In this document: in pieces, positions 29,859 to 42,400 of the stretch | Layout: each line of letters starts with the position of its first letter | Numbering within the stretch: the first letter of the stretch is position 1 | DNA from: Oegoconia quadripuncta | Lineage: Eukaryota; Arthropoda; Insecta; Lepidoptera; Autostichidae | Assembly (NCBI GenBank): GCA_949316235.1 | Contig: OX438742.1 | Span: forward strand, 37,578,853-37,642,852 | Length of the DNA stretch: 64,000 nucleotides | Direction of reading: 5' to 3' | Position numbers and translations under genes: made by a program | Notes under the pieces: generated by a model | Database searches by the model: none | What the model saw: only the letters and a program-made list of their open reading frames with translations | Told to the model about the DNA's origin: nothing

Positions 29859-29986
29859 AAATTTTTTAAGTGACTTTATATTTAGACGAATATTTGGTGA
29901 GAAGAGACAAAGCTTTTAACAACGATAACATTTGTCCTCCCTTTAACTATCCAATCGTATTAATAATGACCGCCATTTTATGTTTC

Positions 29987-30057
29987 CCGACCGCAAAAAC
30001 GTTGGTATTTCATAATATTTCACAATGACAATGTGAAAAAGTTATCATTGCGGTCGG
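29987..30057. repeat. Small foldback element
   Basis: Ends CCGACCGCAA and TTGCGGTCGG are exact reverse complements enclosing 51 bases. Confidence 0.6.
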
Positions 30058-30114
30058 TACAATAAGTTTAACTATTTACAATAATTAAGAGTTTCTAGAT
30101 TGAAAGCTGAAAGT

Positions 30115-30368
30115 TTTTTATATACAACAGGTTAGCGCTTGACCTCAATCATACCTGATGTTAAGTGAAGATGAGGCCTAAGGTGGATACGCGCTCAGCC
30201 GGAACCTCCAACTCATTTGGAGGCCTGGATTACTTATTTGAAATAGCCGGAACACATCAAAGCTGACAACATTGGTAATTGTCCGCGGTGTTAGATAAGA
30301 TAGTGGTAGCAGGCCACGCGGGTGTTTAAAAATGTCCTACCACCAACCAATACCAGCACCAAGAAGTA
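30115..30368 (-). mobile_element. SINE family C, copy lacking its head
   Basis: Has GACCTCAATCATACCTGATG through AATGTCCTACCACCAACCAA; the tRNA-like head is lost. Confidence 0.75.
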
Positions 30369-31501
30369 AGCGGTTAGTGTATACTACGGAACCCCAAAAT
30401 TATGCGTGGGCAACACGCATTTGCCCGGTTTTTGTTAGAGATGTTGCGTTGCCTCGAATTTGGGCATTGCTGCATACAAACTTTGTCGGCTAGGGATTGA
30501 TTTTAGACCTGCCCCCTTGGACGAGTATCAAACTGGGTGCGACAATAAACCAGCGCTGAGCTCTTATAAGCTCAGCATATAGCTGAGTCGTTTCGCTTTC
30601 GCTGCTGATACACTTATCTGAGTGTTCTGTTATTTTATTAATTATTTGTATATGTGTCGAAGTGGCGAATAAGCAGTTACTTTCTTTCTTTCAAATGTTT
30701 CAAACGATAAACTCTTAATTTCTCGCTGCTGATTGGATGCCAATAAATCTTGAACAGTTGAAAGTTAATGAGCTGCGAGAAATGAAACGTTGGCGTTTCC
30801 TGCAGCAGAAACGATCGTCACTTGTCTTCAGGGTCAGTGCAGCGCATAATACGTTCGGACTCATCAAAGTTAAGACGGTTGGCCGAATGATAACACCCTC
30901 TAAGTATACACGCTCGCTTCGTCATCATAATTATTTGGCTAATGCTTCGTTCACTGGCAGACGTATGTTGAATTGTCCAAAGAAATATGAATAAGTAAAC
31001 TTAGTAATATATTATATTCAATCACGGACCAGAAAAAATAGGTCTGCCATACTAAGACCGAAAGTTGAGCACCCCAACGCGTAAATAAACGTGTCTCTTG
31101 CAGACCGCTGTTCATTGATTGTCACGCCCGCCCTTTATATATATTATTCTTTATTGCACATAAAAAACATGGTGACAATCAGTCGGAAATATTGTACAAT
31201 TTATACATAATTAAAAATTTAGAAAGCCCCAGAGACTGTCAAGTCGTCTACCGGGCAAATAGGGCATAATAGAAAATATCTTAGAAACCGCTTCGAAACA
31301 AAAAAAAACGCTGTATAATCGCTTCAGGCGCTATTAAGCCACAGAGAGAACATCTTCAAAATTACACCATTTGTCTAAATTGTGTATTGTGCGTCGGGGA
31401 TTAATAAAACAATATAGTTTACTTATCCACTGTTGTATCTACATACAAGCCATCTAAGCTGTGATTGATGCAACGGAAATACTTTCCCAGTGCTAATTTA
31501 A

Positions 31502-33321
31502 CCCATTTAGACCTATAACTGTTTTTGTAAAAAAAGTTAGTTTTTTTTACAAAAGTTTACTAAAATATACCTAAAGACTCTTTAAAAAATAAAATAAAAA
31601 ATCTCAAATTAAAGGGGGGGCACAGAGGGGGCGTACCGTATATGGTACGGTAGGCCTATAAGTATTCAAAAATACCTAATTTTACCAAATAGAGTTTTAT
31701 TCGCTTTTTTGTATGATATATATTAAAACATTCAACGTGGACACCAATATCGCACTTGACACATCTTGTAGGATATTGTTCGTGGCATTGTCCACATCTG
31801 GTTCTCTTCTCCTGCTTAGTAATATAGTGCTCTTTGCCGTCATATCGCGACTCAGTTGTCATTGAAGATGGCCGACTAGGTAAGTTCATAGACCAAAGGT
31901 AAACCAGTAAAAAAGTTATCTATGAAGAGATGGTGGTCTCCATAGCCCAGCTGTTCCAATTGATCGGCATATGTCAAAACTACACTTGCCCCAAGGCCAA
32001 GCTGAGCATATCGGACATTTGTAAATGTAAACGCCCCTTGATATGGTTTGAACCATGCAATGTAACCTCCTGATGTTGCACCAACCCATAATTTGTAGCC
32101 GTACCTTATAGGTTTGCCTCTTATAAACTGTTTGCAGCCGTGACGACCAAAGTATGGAACCATAGTTTCATCAATGCTGTGATTTTCCTTATGAGGACAA
32201 TGCTCAAGAAACTTTGCTGCTAAAAGTTTGAGCAAAGGACGCACTTTTGCGAACTTGTCCGATGCATCTAAATTCAGATTGTCAGCAACATGAATGTTGG
32301 AGTAAATTAGTGCACATCCATCTCTAGACAAGGCTCCAGCAATCAATTTATTCCTTGTATCAGGTGCGTTCTCCCAATACATTCTTCTTCTGCTCACTTG
32401 ACAGTAGCCACTGACCAACAAAATTCCAACCAAACATGTCATCTCTTCTATTTTGACGTCAGCAGGAAGAAGTTTTCGTGATAAATACCTATTTGTTTCA
32501 ATAGTAAGCAACGCAAACACATCTTCAGGAAAAAACAAAGAAATCCATTCCATAGGACTTCTCTCAAGAGGAACATGATAAAGTGGGTGCCAGGAGATAG
32601 GCTTAGACTGCAAGTCTCGTTTTCTCCAATTATGCTTCTTGACGCGTTTTTGCAAGGGTTCATAACTTTGACGAGGGTCTTCTGGCTCTTGTGATGAGAC
32701 AGAAGCAGCAAGTTCTGCTGGTGCTCGAAGCAAGCTTGCAGGAAAATTATTTATGTCTACGAATCTTCGTCACCTGAATGTTCATCAGTCTTCATATTGG
32801 CGGTTTCAATGTCAATATCATGCCCCTCGAAGTAAGAATCGTCATCTTCCTCAAGAATCGAGGCAATATCGTGAAGCGTCAATGACGTACAAAAAAATCT
32901 AAATAAGTACAGTGTTTAGTATATTTTGCTTATGTATAGACCCACTGTACCATATACGGTACACATAATTGAGGTTTGAATATACCTAAGAAAAATAACC
33001 TGACCCAATTTCTTTTTCTTGTAAATCCATCAATTGTGTTCTAAGCTTCATAAAAATATTGATAAATAATATAATTCGTAATTAATAGTATGGAACTTAC
33101 CTTCTTGAAGACATTGTAAATAATTTCTTTCTTTTTTGCCAGAAAAGTTCAATGAAAAACTCGAAATCACGTAGACATAACCTGTGTGTAATATTTTTAA
33201 CGTAAGACTAACATATTAGCCTAATTGTCGCAATCAAACAAAATATTGATGTACCCACAGGTTCGTCAAAATAATTTTAGAAAGTTCCCGTACCCAATAG
33301 GGTACGGTAGGTCTATATGGG
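31502..33321 (-). mobile_element. piggyBac-family element, defective
   Basis: 1820 bp bounded by TTAA on both sides (31498-31501 and 33322-33325). Terminal inverted repeats begin CCCATTTAGACCTA and (right end, reversed) CCCATATAGACCTA. Three 16-base palindromes of form GTACC-N6-GGTAC lie near the ends (31633-31648, 32947-32962, 33290-33305). The block GGTACGGTAGG[CT]CTATA, next to the right end, is repeated inside the left end (31644-31660). Confidence 0.92.
31700..32890 (-). pseudogene. piggyBac transposase, broken
   Basis: Three pieces of one transposase. The acidic N-terminus (about 32885-32770) ends in stops. The main frame (31876-32733, 285 codons) has the DDE_Tnp_1_7 core with SIDETMVPYFG (first Asp) and LFIDNFFTG (second Asp). 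The third piece, in another frame (down to about 31716), is the cysteine-rich C-terminal finger with CGQC and CVKC pairs and HVECF. Between VYEL and the finger piece, at about 31880, the coding sequence carrying the third Asp and the rest of the catalytic core is deleted and the frame shifts. Catalysis must be lost. Confidence 0.9.
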
Positions 33322-35799
33322 TTAAAATATGTAAAAAAAATATATTTCAAATGGTGTCGTTCATTGCTCATATGGACGAGGACATTAATTTGGCATACCG
33401 GAATCCTATTATTTCTGGTTCATCATTGTATATGAAATCTGTTAATTAATCACTACACTTAATGAAGCATTTGAGACCTCAAATTAATTGACATTGCTAA
33501 AAGTTTAATAATTCCTTATTACTTATGTACTACGCTACATTTATTATTTTAAATGTGATATTTAGAACAACCTTAATTCTATGAACATATTTTTTCCATT
33601 CTACAGTACAATCATTATTATTACTAAATACATCGACATAAATGTTCGACGTAAGTGCACTGGCAGTGGTGTAGCATGTTCAATACCGTACTGTGATATT
33701 ATAGTCTCCACCAAATATTTCTAAATCAGACACACACGTCTGACACATTACAGCTACCTACCACATACGCCAATTCAAGCGCGAATCAAAACTTAAACTC
33801 TTATAAAGTTAGCAGAGTTTTATTAGTTAGACATCATCATAGATAGCTCTTGTCTTATTTGGAAATCAGCCAGTCTTGCCAATATCTAGTGAACTTCAAG
33901 ACGGCAGGATCAAGCCTTTTTAATTGAAATCATTTTATTTACTACCCCAGTTAAAAGTAGGAAGTAATTCGTGATGCGGTACGTATACAACGTAGCTATC
34001 ACAAAACACTTGTTGTCATTTATATAATTAATGAAAAATCAATATGATAAATTGGCTCTCGACAATTAACGTGTTTAAAAAGAGTCTATTTGTTTAAAAG
34101 AAATTCAGTCAAGTAGGCAGAATTCCGTTTTAATCTCGAAAATCTACTAAATTCAGCTAATTTGCTTCAGCACGGTTCAACATTCCATTTCAGCAGAATA
34201 GTGTAGTATAACATTCAATTGACAGCGCGGGAATCCACAATCGCGCGAAAAGTCGGCGCGATGTCGCATCATCATCTGAACCTGTGTGTATTTAGCTTTC
34301 GAGAATACAAGAAGGGCGCCCCATCATCTTGAAGATGGCAGGACGCCTAGTGAAGCTGAATTTTTAAAAATACATTTAGTTAGCATTAATTGGCTAAATT
34401 CTAAGTAAACATCCGTCGTCACCTTGAAATCCACCATTTCTTTGTAAACGGTTCACAACCAACAACTGTAAGTTTCATGGGAAAGCCGTAAATTCCCCCG
34501 ATTAAAAATATTTGACCCCAAACTCGATGTTGAATATTTTTGAAGAGGTTGCACCGATTTCTAAGAAGTTTTATACAAAGAAATTGCATTGTAATCTATA
34601 CATCTGTACCTAAGCTACCATACCATTCAAAGAGACACACAGACCAAAGCTTCATACTTATAATTACACCCCTCGCTGTCTCGGGGTTAAACAATTTGTC
34701 TAAATCGATTACAGGCATACGGATTACGATTATACATATACTGATTATTCGAATAAATTGAGAGAGTGATGAAAAAGTGTCTTCACATTTGTTACTTATT
34801 TAAGGTAGCATATTAATCAATCCATATAATAATATAGCTGGTATAGGGAGACAGGGAGACTTGTTTCCCGCGAGTATACAAATAAATGATAACTCTACAG
34901 CATTAACCAGTAATAAGTTAATTTAAGCTGTCTAAACCATTCCAATGTAGCTAGTCGTTGCTGTCGATAACTTATTTCATTGTTGTATTAAAAGCATTAC
35001 ATCTCTTTCTTTAAAAATAGTTAATTGTACTTTATCATCGTGTCAAAAAAACTCCGAAATCTTCCTAACTTGGATATCACCATTATTTCATGAAAAATTA
35101 GTACAAAAATTAGGGTAGATGTGTAAATGTCCGCCAAATGGCCCTGAACTGAATATTCGGTGCGAACAAAATTTGAAATACCGCACAGTGATCCTCGATT
35201 CTATGTAAAGTTCCCAAATTTTTTAGAGGAAGGTTTTATGAGTGATTTGTATGGAGTAATTATGAGTTCAGAAACAAATTTAGTAGGGTAGAAAATCCGC
35301 GAATTTATGATTTTACTACTCGGAAGTATAACTAAATATGGCTGAATATGAATAGGTCGAATACTGAATAGTTACGGAATATTCGTTGCAATCATTCGGC
35401 CAAAAGTAGTTCATCTTGCTATAAATTAATGTCCAAAGGCTGGATCAAGGCAGGATTGCCTATAGAAATAAAATCGGCAGCAAAGATCCATGGAAAACCG
35501 AAAAAGTTTGAAACGTTTCGACTAGTTTCCTTGATTAAATCCCCGGCCGCTTTCCATCGAAGTCAAAAGACAATGACAAGATTGCTATGGTGCTGTGCCC
35601 CAGCCTGTTACAGAAATGATTTATACGCCAAATAATAGCAGAGTATTCATTCTTTAAAATAGTTTAGCCGCAAAATATATAAAGCAGCGGATTAAGAGAT
35701 ATTTAAGTTTCGAAAGTACATTATTTTGAGGTTATATTTTTTCTTTTGTTCAACAATCGTTAGTTATTTATTTCAATCACATCTAAATTTATATATGTT

Positions 35800-35876
35800 A
35801 TAAATGTATAACTTATATTTTAAATTTGTAATTATGGCTGTGATTTCAAATAAATCATTAAATAAAATAAAATAAA
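35800..35876 (+). mobile_element. LINE 3' tail
   Basis: Shares TTTGTAATTATGGCTGTGAT and the AAATAAATC end with the LINE fragment at 44.9-45.0 kb, so it is a 5'-truncated copy of the same 3'UTR. Confidence 0.65.
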
Positions 35877-35877
35877 T

Positions 35878-35935
35878 ATCATGTTAAGTGATATACGGTC
35901 GAAGGTGGGGGCTATGCTCACCCATAGGGCTCAAC
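35878..35935 (-). mobile_element. SINE family C tip
   Basis: Only the 3' tip remains: ATGTTAAGTGATATACGGTC and GAAGGTGGGGGC. Confidence 0.5.
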
Positions 35936-36650
35936 TGGCTAGATTATCCAATATCAATAATAAATACCTACTTGGTTAACAAAATATCTACCTATTGCAT
36001 ATAGCATATACCTGCATGACCCATCTCTTTGTGCATACTCTTCTTACGTGTTAAAGTTGTTTGGTATTAGGGGTAAGACCCAGTCTGGTTTTAAGTCCAC
36101 AACAGCAGTCAAAGTCAAAAAATATAATCATAAAATCGATTATCGTCGATAAACGATGATCGATTTGATAAACAGTAGCTTATTCATTGTGTAGTTTATA
36201 TTGCACAAGCATCAAAACACACTCTGGGAGCAGACAACATCTCTCGCGAGCTGTCAATTATGTCAACAGCAATTGAATCGATAAACTTGCCGGTCTATAA
36301 GAAATCTTAATACGAGAATCGAATGATTAACAATGATCGGTAGAACGGAAATAAATGAATGGTCAACGTGACAGCAATCAGGTAGATTTCATAGAAAACT
36401 TTTATGGAATGTTATTTTTTCCGCTGCTTTTACAGTTGTTATGTAATACTTATAATAATTTATTAAATAATAAAAGTCATTTCATATTTATCTTATTTCT
36501 GTAACAGTCTGGGGCACGATCTGTCATTGTCTTTTCCTTGGCTCGTTATCAAGTATAAATTATCTTTATAATAGTAATACTATTAGGTAAAGATTATTTC
36601 AAAATTAATCCATAGATCCATTTGAATGCATCACAAGACCAAAACACTTA

Positions 36651-36928
36651 GGACCAAGTTTCCCCAGTCCCCCAGGTTCTTGGTATAGTAACAGTTAAAC
36701 ACCTTATAGCTCTCAGATAAATCACAACACACATGAGAATATAACATTACGTTTCATCCTACATTTAACACCTGTCGTGTTTAGTGAACACTTCGAAAAA
36801 AATAGGATCAAGTCTCCCCAATCCCCCTTAAATAGTAACACTATCGCTAATTCATCAATCACAACACAAACGAGAATACGACGAATTACCCTTAGATTTA
36901 ACACCTTTCGTATTTAGTAATCACTACC
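36651..36928. repeat. Diverged tandem duplication
   Basis: Two units of about 125-140 bases (36651-36793 and 36806-36928). Each has GGA[CT]CAAGT[CT]TCCCCA near the start, AATCACAACACA in the middle and ATTTAACACCT[GT]TCGT at the end. Confidence 0.75.
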
Positions 36929-37640
36929 TATACCATAACTAGTTGCCAAAAACCGTAACGGGAAAAAGCTCTTTTCTTATATCCATACTATGAATGACTT
37001 TCTTACCAAAATGAAACTACATAGTATATGAAACCGATCTGCCGGTTGGCTGACACAACCCGGCAGTCATTTGTGATTAATTAGATTTAACTACTTATTC
37101 TAACTTATACACTATACATGTGTAATATTTGACTAGTAGAAATTCGCTAAAAAAACTCCAATCAGCAACAGAAGTTTAACACGTATTCGATAGGTTCGGC
37201 GATGTTTAATGTGAAAGTATAAAACTTAAGGCACAGCTTAATTTAGTCATCGTTGAGAATGTTTAGTCTACAGGTTGAATCAGAAAACTGTAAGAAATAA
37301 AGGTAGCCTGTGGGTTGGACATACTGATTGACAGGTAAATGCAATAAGCCCTATTTATTATATCTAGTACATTTATATTGACATTCAACAATATTATCAT
37401 GTATTTTACGTTCAAATAAATGATTGAAGTTCGAAGGTACACAGATAGCACTAAAAACATCGTTTACGAAAAAAAAAACACTTTTTTCTAGCAGGCTTTT
37501 TGTTTTGTATTTTTTTGCACCAGTTTCAGGTGCACTTTTCTGATCCACTTTATATGTTTAATAATTTAAATATTGTCAAGTTTTAAATTTGACCCCAAAC
37601 CACAACCACACCAAACTGTGCCTTGTTATTCACACCAACA

Positions 37641-37777
37641 TAGGATATTATTTATTGATAATCGAAATCGAAATTTACAAGCGATTGAAGTTATTTACAG
37701 GCCGACGACGGGCCTATAAATAACTTCGATCGCTTGTAAATTTCATAATATTTCGATTATTAATAAATAATATCCTA
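37641..37777. repeat. Long foldback, arms about 62 bases
   Basis: TAGGATATTATTTATTGATA at the left returns inverted as TATTAATAAATAATATCCTA at the right. Pairing continues through AAATTTACAAGCGAT and GAAGTTATTTA to a GGCC...GGCC loop near 37709. Only a few mismatches and one small bulge. Confidence 0.88.
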
Positions 37778-37866
37778 ATGCATTTAATTTTATAGAATAT
37801 GACAAGGGGGTAAGGTTTCCATAGACTGACCATACTGTCAAAGCACGTTATTGCGTTGTAATAACA

Positions 37867-38190
37867 TCATAATAACTTCAAATTTTGGAGTATGTGGGTT
37901 TTGGAGGTATGTATGGCTCTAGAGACATCATCATACATAGCCTCTACCTCGTCGTCGGGGTGTGATGCTGTATGACCTTCAGCGAATACCGTTTGGTGAT
38001 TCTGAGTATAAAGTACGATACCCTCGCCGACACACTCTCGATCAGGCCTCGACCGATGGTATACCAAGTGTCTCATTTCAATGCCACAAGAAAGGAAAGA
38101 ATTTTTCTCAAAAAGTTTGGAAATTTGAGCATTATTATGACAGCCATCTTGAAGACAAATCGAAAATGCTCCACGGGTGAAATACATGAG
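37867..38190 (-). mobile_element. LINE endonuclease fragment
   Basis: An open frame of about 110 codons contains RHLVYHRSRPDRECVGEGI and SHPDDEVEAMYDDVSRAIHT, which fit the apurinic-endonuclease domain of an insect non-LTR retrotransposon. The catalytic blocks on either side are gone. Relic. Confidence 0.6.
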
Positions 38191-38443
38191 AGCAGCGGCC
38201 GGCAAAGTTGCATGAAATCCTTATCTGTCGTGCTTAGCGGACGAATAAATTACTATGAAACCGTGTAATTTAAAAAAGGAACTATTCTTTTTACTCCGAA
38301 ACCTGGCAACACGGAGGTGCTCTTCAACATAACTTAACGAATTTTTGTTAAAAAAAACCTAAAGAATATTTCCTAAAGAAAATTATTGTTGTTCGCCATT
38401 GATGTTGTTTAGAATTTAATAATTGTGTTGATAATTTGACAAA

Positions 38444-38645
38444 ATGATCTCAAGCGAAGAAAGTGAGTGTGATGAACATACTTTGACGCCACCTGAAATT
38501 CAAGAGGTGGCAAGAGCCATCATAGAAAATTTGTTATCCCCAAAATCAAAGGAAATATGACTATTATATGAATAATGAAGAATATTTGTAAACCTATGAA
38601 AATGTTGTTCAATGGAAGAGTGAAAATGTTCTACATAATATGTAG
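38444..38645 (+). pseudogene. Possible recombinase N-terminal relic
   Basis: An ATG frame of 38 codons ends VARAIIENLLSPKSKEI; after a stop and shift, TYENVVQWKSEN follows. The pattern LLPxKS...YE...W resembles the N-terminal SAM-like part of Crypton/tyrosine-recombinase transposon proteins. Short and degenerate, so the assignment is tentative. Confidence 0.3.
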
Positions 38646-38841
38646 TTACTATTTACTTAAAATTTCCTCACATTATTTAGGAAAAGTACTACACGAGCAT
38701 TGACCGCGTCCACGCAATGATGAACTTATGCCTCGTGTGCCTCGGCCTCTACACATTCGTCTATCAAAGCCTCCTTTGCCGGCCGCTGCAATAATGTACT
38801 ATTTATATATCGAAAATAGCATAATGTTACTCAAATTAAAC

Positions 38842-38847
38842 TTTATT
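38842..38847 (-). terminator. Candidate poly(A) signal of holocarboxylase synthetase
   Basis: TTTATT on the plus strand (AATAAA on the minus), about 430 bases beyond the stop codon. Other hexamers cannot be excluded. Confidence 0.4.
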
Positions 38848-39278
38848 TCATTGTTAAAGGTAGAAAATACTGCAATTTTAGAGTAGAGTTCTGCAGTCAG
38901 ACTACCTAACTCAATTGCTTTGGGGATTGTAATCGTAAATGACGTCAATGCACTGTGCGTCCTTGTCATATCATAAGACATGACAAACACGGACAGTGCA
39001 TTGGTATCGCTATAGCTTTGTTAGGCGGTACCTACTTTCAATTGTTGCGATATTGTAATGAGCATCGACCACACAGCCTAGACGCGTTAATTACTGCACC
39101 GAGTTATTGTGTCGACGAGCTGAGCTATGAGAGAGGGTAACGCATTCTGATAATCAGACTGCAATAAGCCGACAGGAATATTCGAAGTTTTCGTGCATCT
39201 TGTTCTATTATCCTGTGTAATATCGCCTGTCTACGGGCTGTGGGTCGATGGTAATGAGACACCGGTAGATACGTCACA

Positions 39279-39453
39279 TTACAGTTTGAGGGCTAGCACC
39301 CCGGCGAGCATGTCGAAGGTATTCCCGTCGGGTGCGACCCGCACCTCCCCGCCCCCCGTCTTCACCAGGAGCCACCCCGCGTTGTCCACACCCGTGATGG
39401 TGCCCTCCACCGGCTCCGCGCCCGCTTTCGTTTGCACTCGGATCTGTTCGCCA
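39279..39453 (-). CDS. Hcs: HCS exon 14: C-terminal BPL_C domain
   Basis: Encodes GEQIRVQTKAGAEPVEGTIT to the TAA stop, with APDGNTFDMLAGVLALKL. A small SH3-like cap that contributes to ATP and protein binding in the family. GC-rich compared with the rest of the gene. Confidence 0.93.
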
Positions 39454-42400
39454 CTGTAATGTAAACGCATTATGTCATTTATCATAACAATAAGAATGAC
39501 TGCATAGATAAATTTCGAATCGCTGGCAGCTGTCAAATGGATCTACGGTTGTCAAATTTCACATTATGAAATCACTGCACGTATGTCTGTTGTAGTAGCG
39601 TACGAGTGAGAGGCCGATGCACCGCCCACTTAGATTATACTAATACATTAGTAACAAGAAAGGAGGCTTGCCCATTATTTTTTATGACAAAGGACTAGCT
39701 CTTGGCCTCGATCACACCCGATGTTAATTAAAGATGAGACGTGATACAAGCGTGCTAACCCCGAAAGCCCCATCTTATTTGGGGAACTGGCTATCTTATC
39801 TCTGACAATCGGAACACAACAATGCTATTAAACATTGCTGTTTGGCGGCAGATTTAGATGAGATGGTGGTAGCTAGCCTGGCGGACATTTAAATTGTCCT
39901 ACCACCAAACAGACCGAGTACTAAACATGTACCCCGCTGGGGATCGAACCCGCGACCTCCGAATCATAAACTTTGTTGTTTACATTGAGCCACGGATGCG
40001 GTCAAAATTATTGTTAAGGTGTGGGATCATAGACCACTGGATAACAGGTCTCATGTCATCCAGAGCCACTTATTTACATCATCGATAACGTATGCTATAA
40101 GTTTGACCAATAAGTAAATGTCAAATTGCCGAGCGAGGGTGAACCAACCAATCATACACCAGATCGTATCGACGAAATTACAATAGGTAGACATCACCGA
40201 ATATAATTAAATGTCACATAAAGTAGACTGCAGAGAGAGGGGTTACTACAGTCACTTGTTGAAAGGTACGCTGGTTATTTGTTCGGTTTTTTCTTATAAC
40301 TTGTTCATTGTAGTGCAGCGCTGTAGACTTCCACAGAATGCGCTAAGTAATGGTTCAAACTGAAACTGAGGTTGGATCTGATACTATCCGAACATTACAC
40401 GACGACGGCGACGACCTGTTTGGAGTAGTGTTAGATACTCTGACTACTACACCAAAAGGTCGCGGGTTCGAATCCCGCTATGTATTGTATGATGAATACG
40501 GACATATGTACCCGAGTTATGGATGTTTTCATTTATAATAAGTTTTTTGTAAATAAATATTTCCAAAAAAAAATGTATTTATGTAGGATATGCCATCTGG
40601 TATCCACAAACAAGCCTATAGTTGCTTAATGTGGAACTAGATGGCTTTGTGTGTATGTCCAAAGATATTTATGTACATTTATTTGTTAAATAAATCCAGT
40701 GCAGTGATTTTTAAGATGTCTTTAGTTCAGTTTTTGGTCTTGCGGATTTACATAGGCCAAATTTGGCTTCGTTGTGTTGTTAAAAAATTAACTGGGTTCA
40801 CATTGACTCACCCGAAAAATGTTAAGTAGTAAATCGTTATTTTCTAATAGCATTAGAAAACCCCCGATAACATTTATCGAACAAATGATTATATCGTCCA
40901 GACTGCGTAGCATGACATCTTTTAAAATAATCAGAAAATACCGGCACTATCTCAAAAAGGGCATGAAATTATATATATGATTAATCTACCCCGTTTAATT
41001 ATGGGATATTTTTACTGGACATCCTGCAGAAGTCCACGGCGCTGGACTGTCAATAAATTTTAACCCAAAACACACTTAAAAAGTGAGAGAGTTAGAACCC
41101 TTGAGTTTTTTGCTCATTCTTCTGTGGGGATTTAGCTTTGTGAAAGAGCAGTAATTTAAATTCGAATATTAAGTGAAAAAATGTAACGTTTTCAGGTTAT
41201 ATTTTTTTAATCCTATGAAATAAAATCTTTTGAGAATAGTCAAAAGCCACGTGCAGATGCATATAGGCCTAACAGCATAGACTAGTAATGGGCAGCAGCG
41301 TCACTGATGCGGATTTCCCCAAAAATATCCAATGATGCCATCGAGCAGTGTTGATGATTCTGTAAACTAACACAAAGAGTTCAAACGCAAGACTTTCAAT
41401 AACAGATATACTTGAAATATATTGAAACATAATTTAATTTATTATTAATTTATAACTTCATCATCATCATATCAGCCGAAAGACGTCATCATTGGAAGAG
41501 ACCTCTGTCCAGCAGTGGACGTCTTTCGACAACTTATAACTTAAACAAAATAATTAATCAGCAGTTAGACACTATTTACACAGTTAAGAAAAAACATCGC
41601 GACTGTCACCAGCCGTACAATAAAGTGTATACACTGTATGACAATAATTTATATAGATTACCATCATTATAAGCCCATATCACTTAATCCTTGGTTCACT
41701 TCTTCCCATCACACCATCCTTTCTGGTCGATTGCCAAAAACGTCCAATAGTTTCTGATACGACTAATTATAAAGTATTGAATATGATAACATATAAATCA
41801 AAGTGGAATTTAGTAATAGGTTCACCGGCGTAAAAATCCTTTGTCGCGGTTATAGACCGCCTCTTATTTGGCAGTCGGTAAAAAAGTATTCATTGCCAAG
41901 CTCCAGGCTATCTCTTTGCCAAATTTCAATATAATCGGTTCAGCGGTTTAGGCGTGAAAGGCTCGCATGTGTAATAATACTATAAAAGTAAGAATGGATA
42001 GCGAATTTGTCACAAAAATCGCAGTCTTTGGTTTTATATTCAGGCGCATTAACCTACAACCATTCACAATGCAGCAAATATAACATTCGCCATTCTAATC
42101 ATATAAGTGTATATACATGTGTGGCTGATATGATTATATTATTTCCACATTAACAAATTTCAAACTATAAATCCTTAAACTGGGCAAGTATCCTCATCGT
42201 GTTATATTTAACTAGCTGTTGCCCGCGACTTCGTTCGCGTCGCATATCTCATCAAAATCGGTTCAGCAATAGTCTATGTAAAAATTGAGAATATGTTAAT
42301 CCCAGTCCTAATCTGTCTACTATCAAAATTTCATCCAATTTCATCCAGCCGTTTAGGCATGAAGACGTTGCAAACATACATGCAAATATAAACTTTCGCA

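Larger units (their letters stand above)
28440..31497. other. Repeat-rich spacer after copy B
   Basis: No supported gene. Contains a GC-rich inverted repeat (28873-29024), SINE C pieces, a small foldback (29987-30057) and a block at 29370-29640 with CCGACTCCAAAAAGGAGGAG and TTAAGGTTCCGTAGCC, phrases common in moth transposon debris. An 85-codon open frame at 30737-30994 has no recognised homology. Confidence 0.5.
33326..37640. other. Repeat-rich spacer, no gene found
   Basis: Mostly AT-rich. Includes a LINE 3' tail (35800-35876), a SINE C tip, an inverted pair of a 35-50 base block (35563-35616 and 36505-36540), and a diverged tandem duplication (36651-36928). A 68-codon open frame at 35429-35635 overlaps the left member of the inverted pair and is not recognised. 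Confidence 0.5.
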
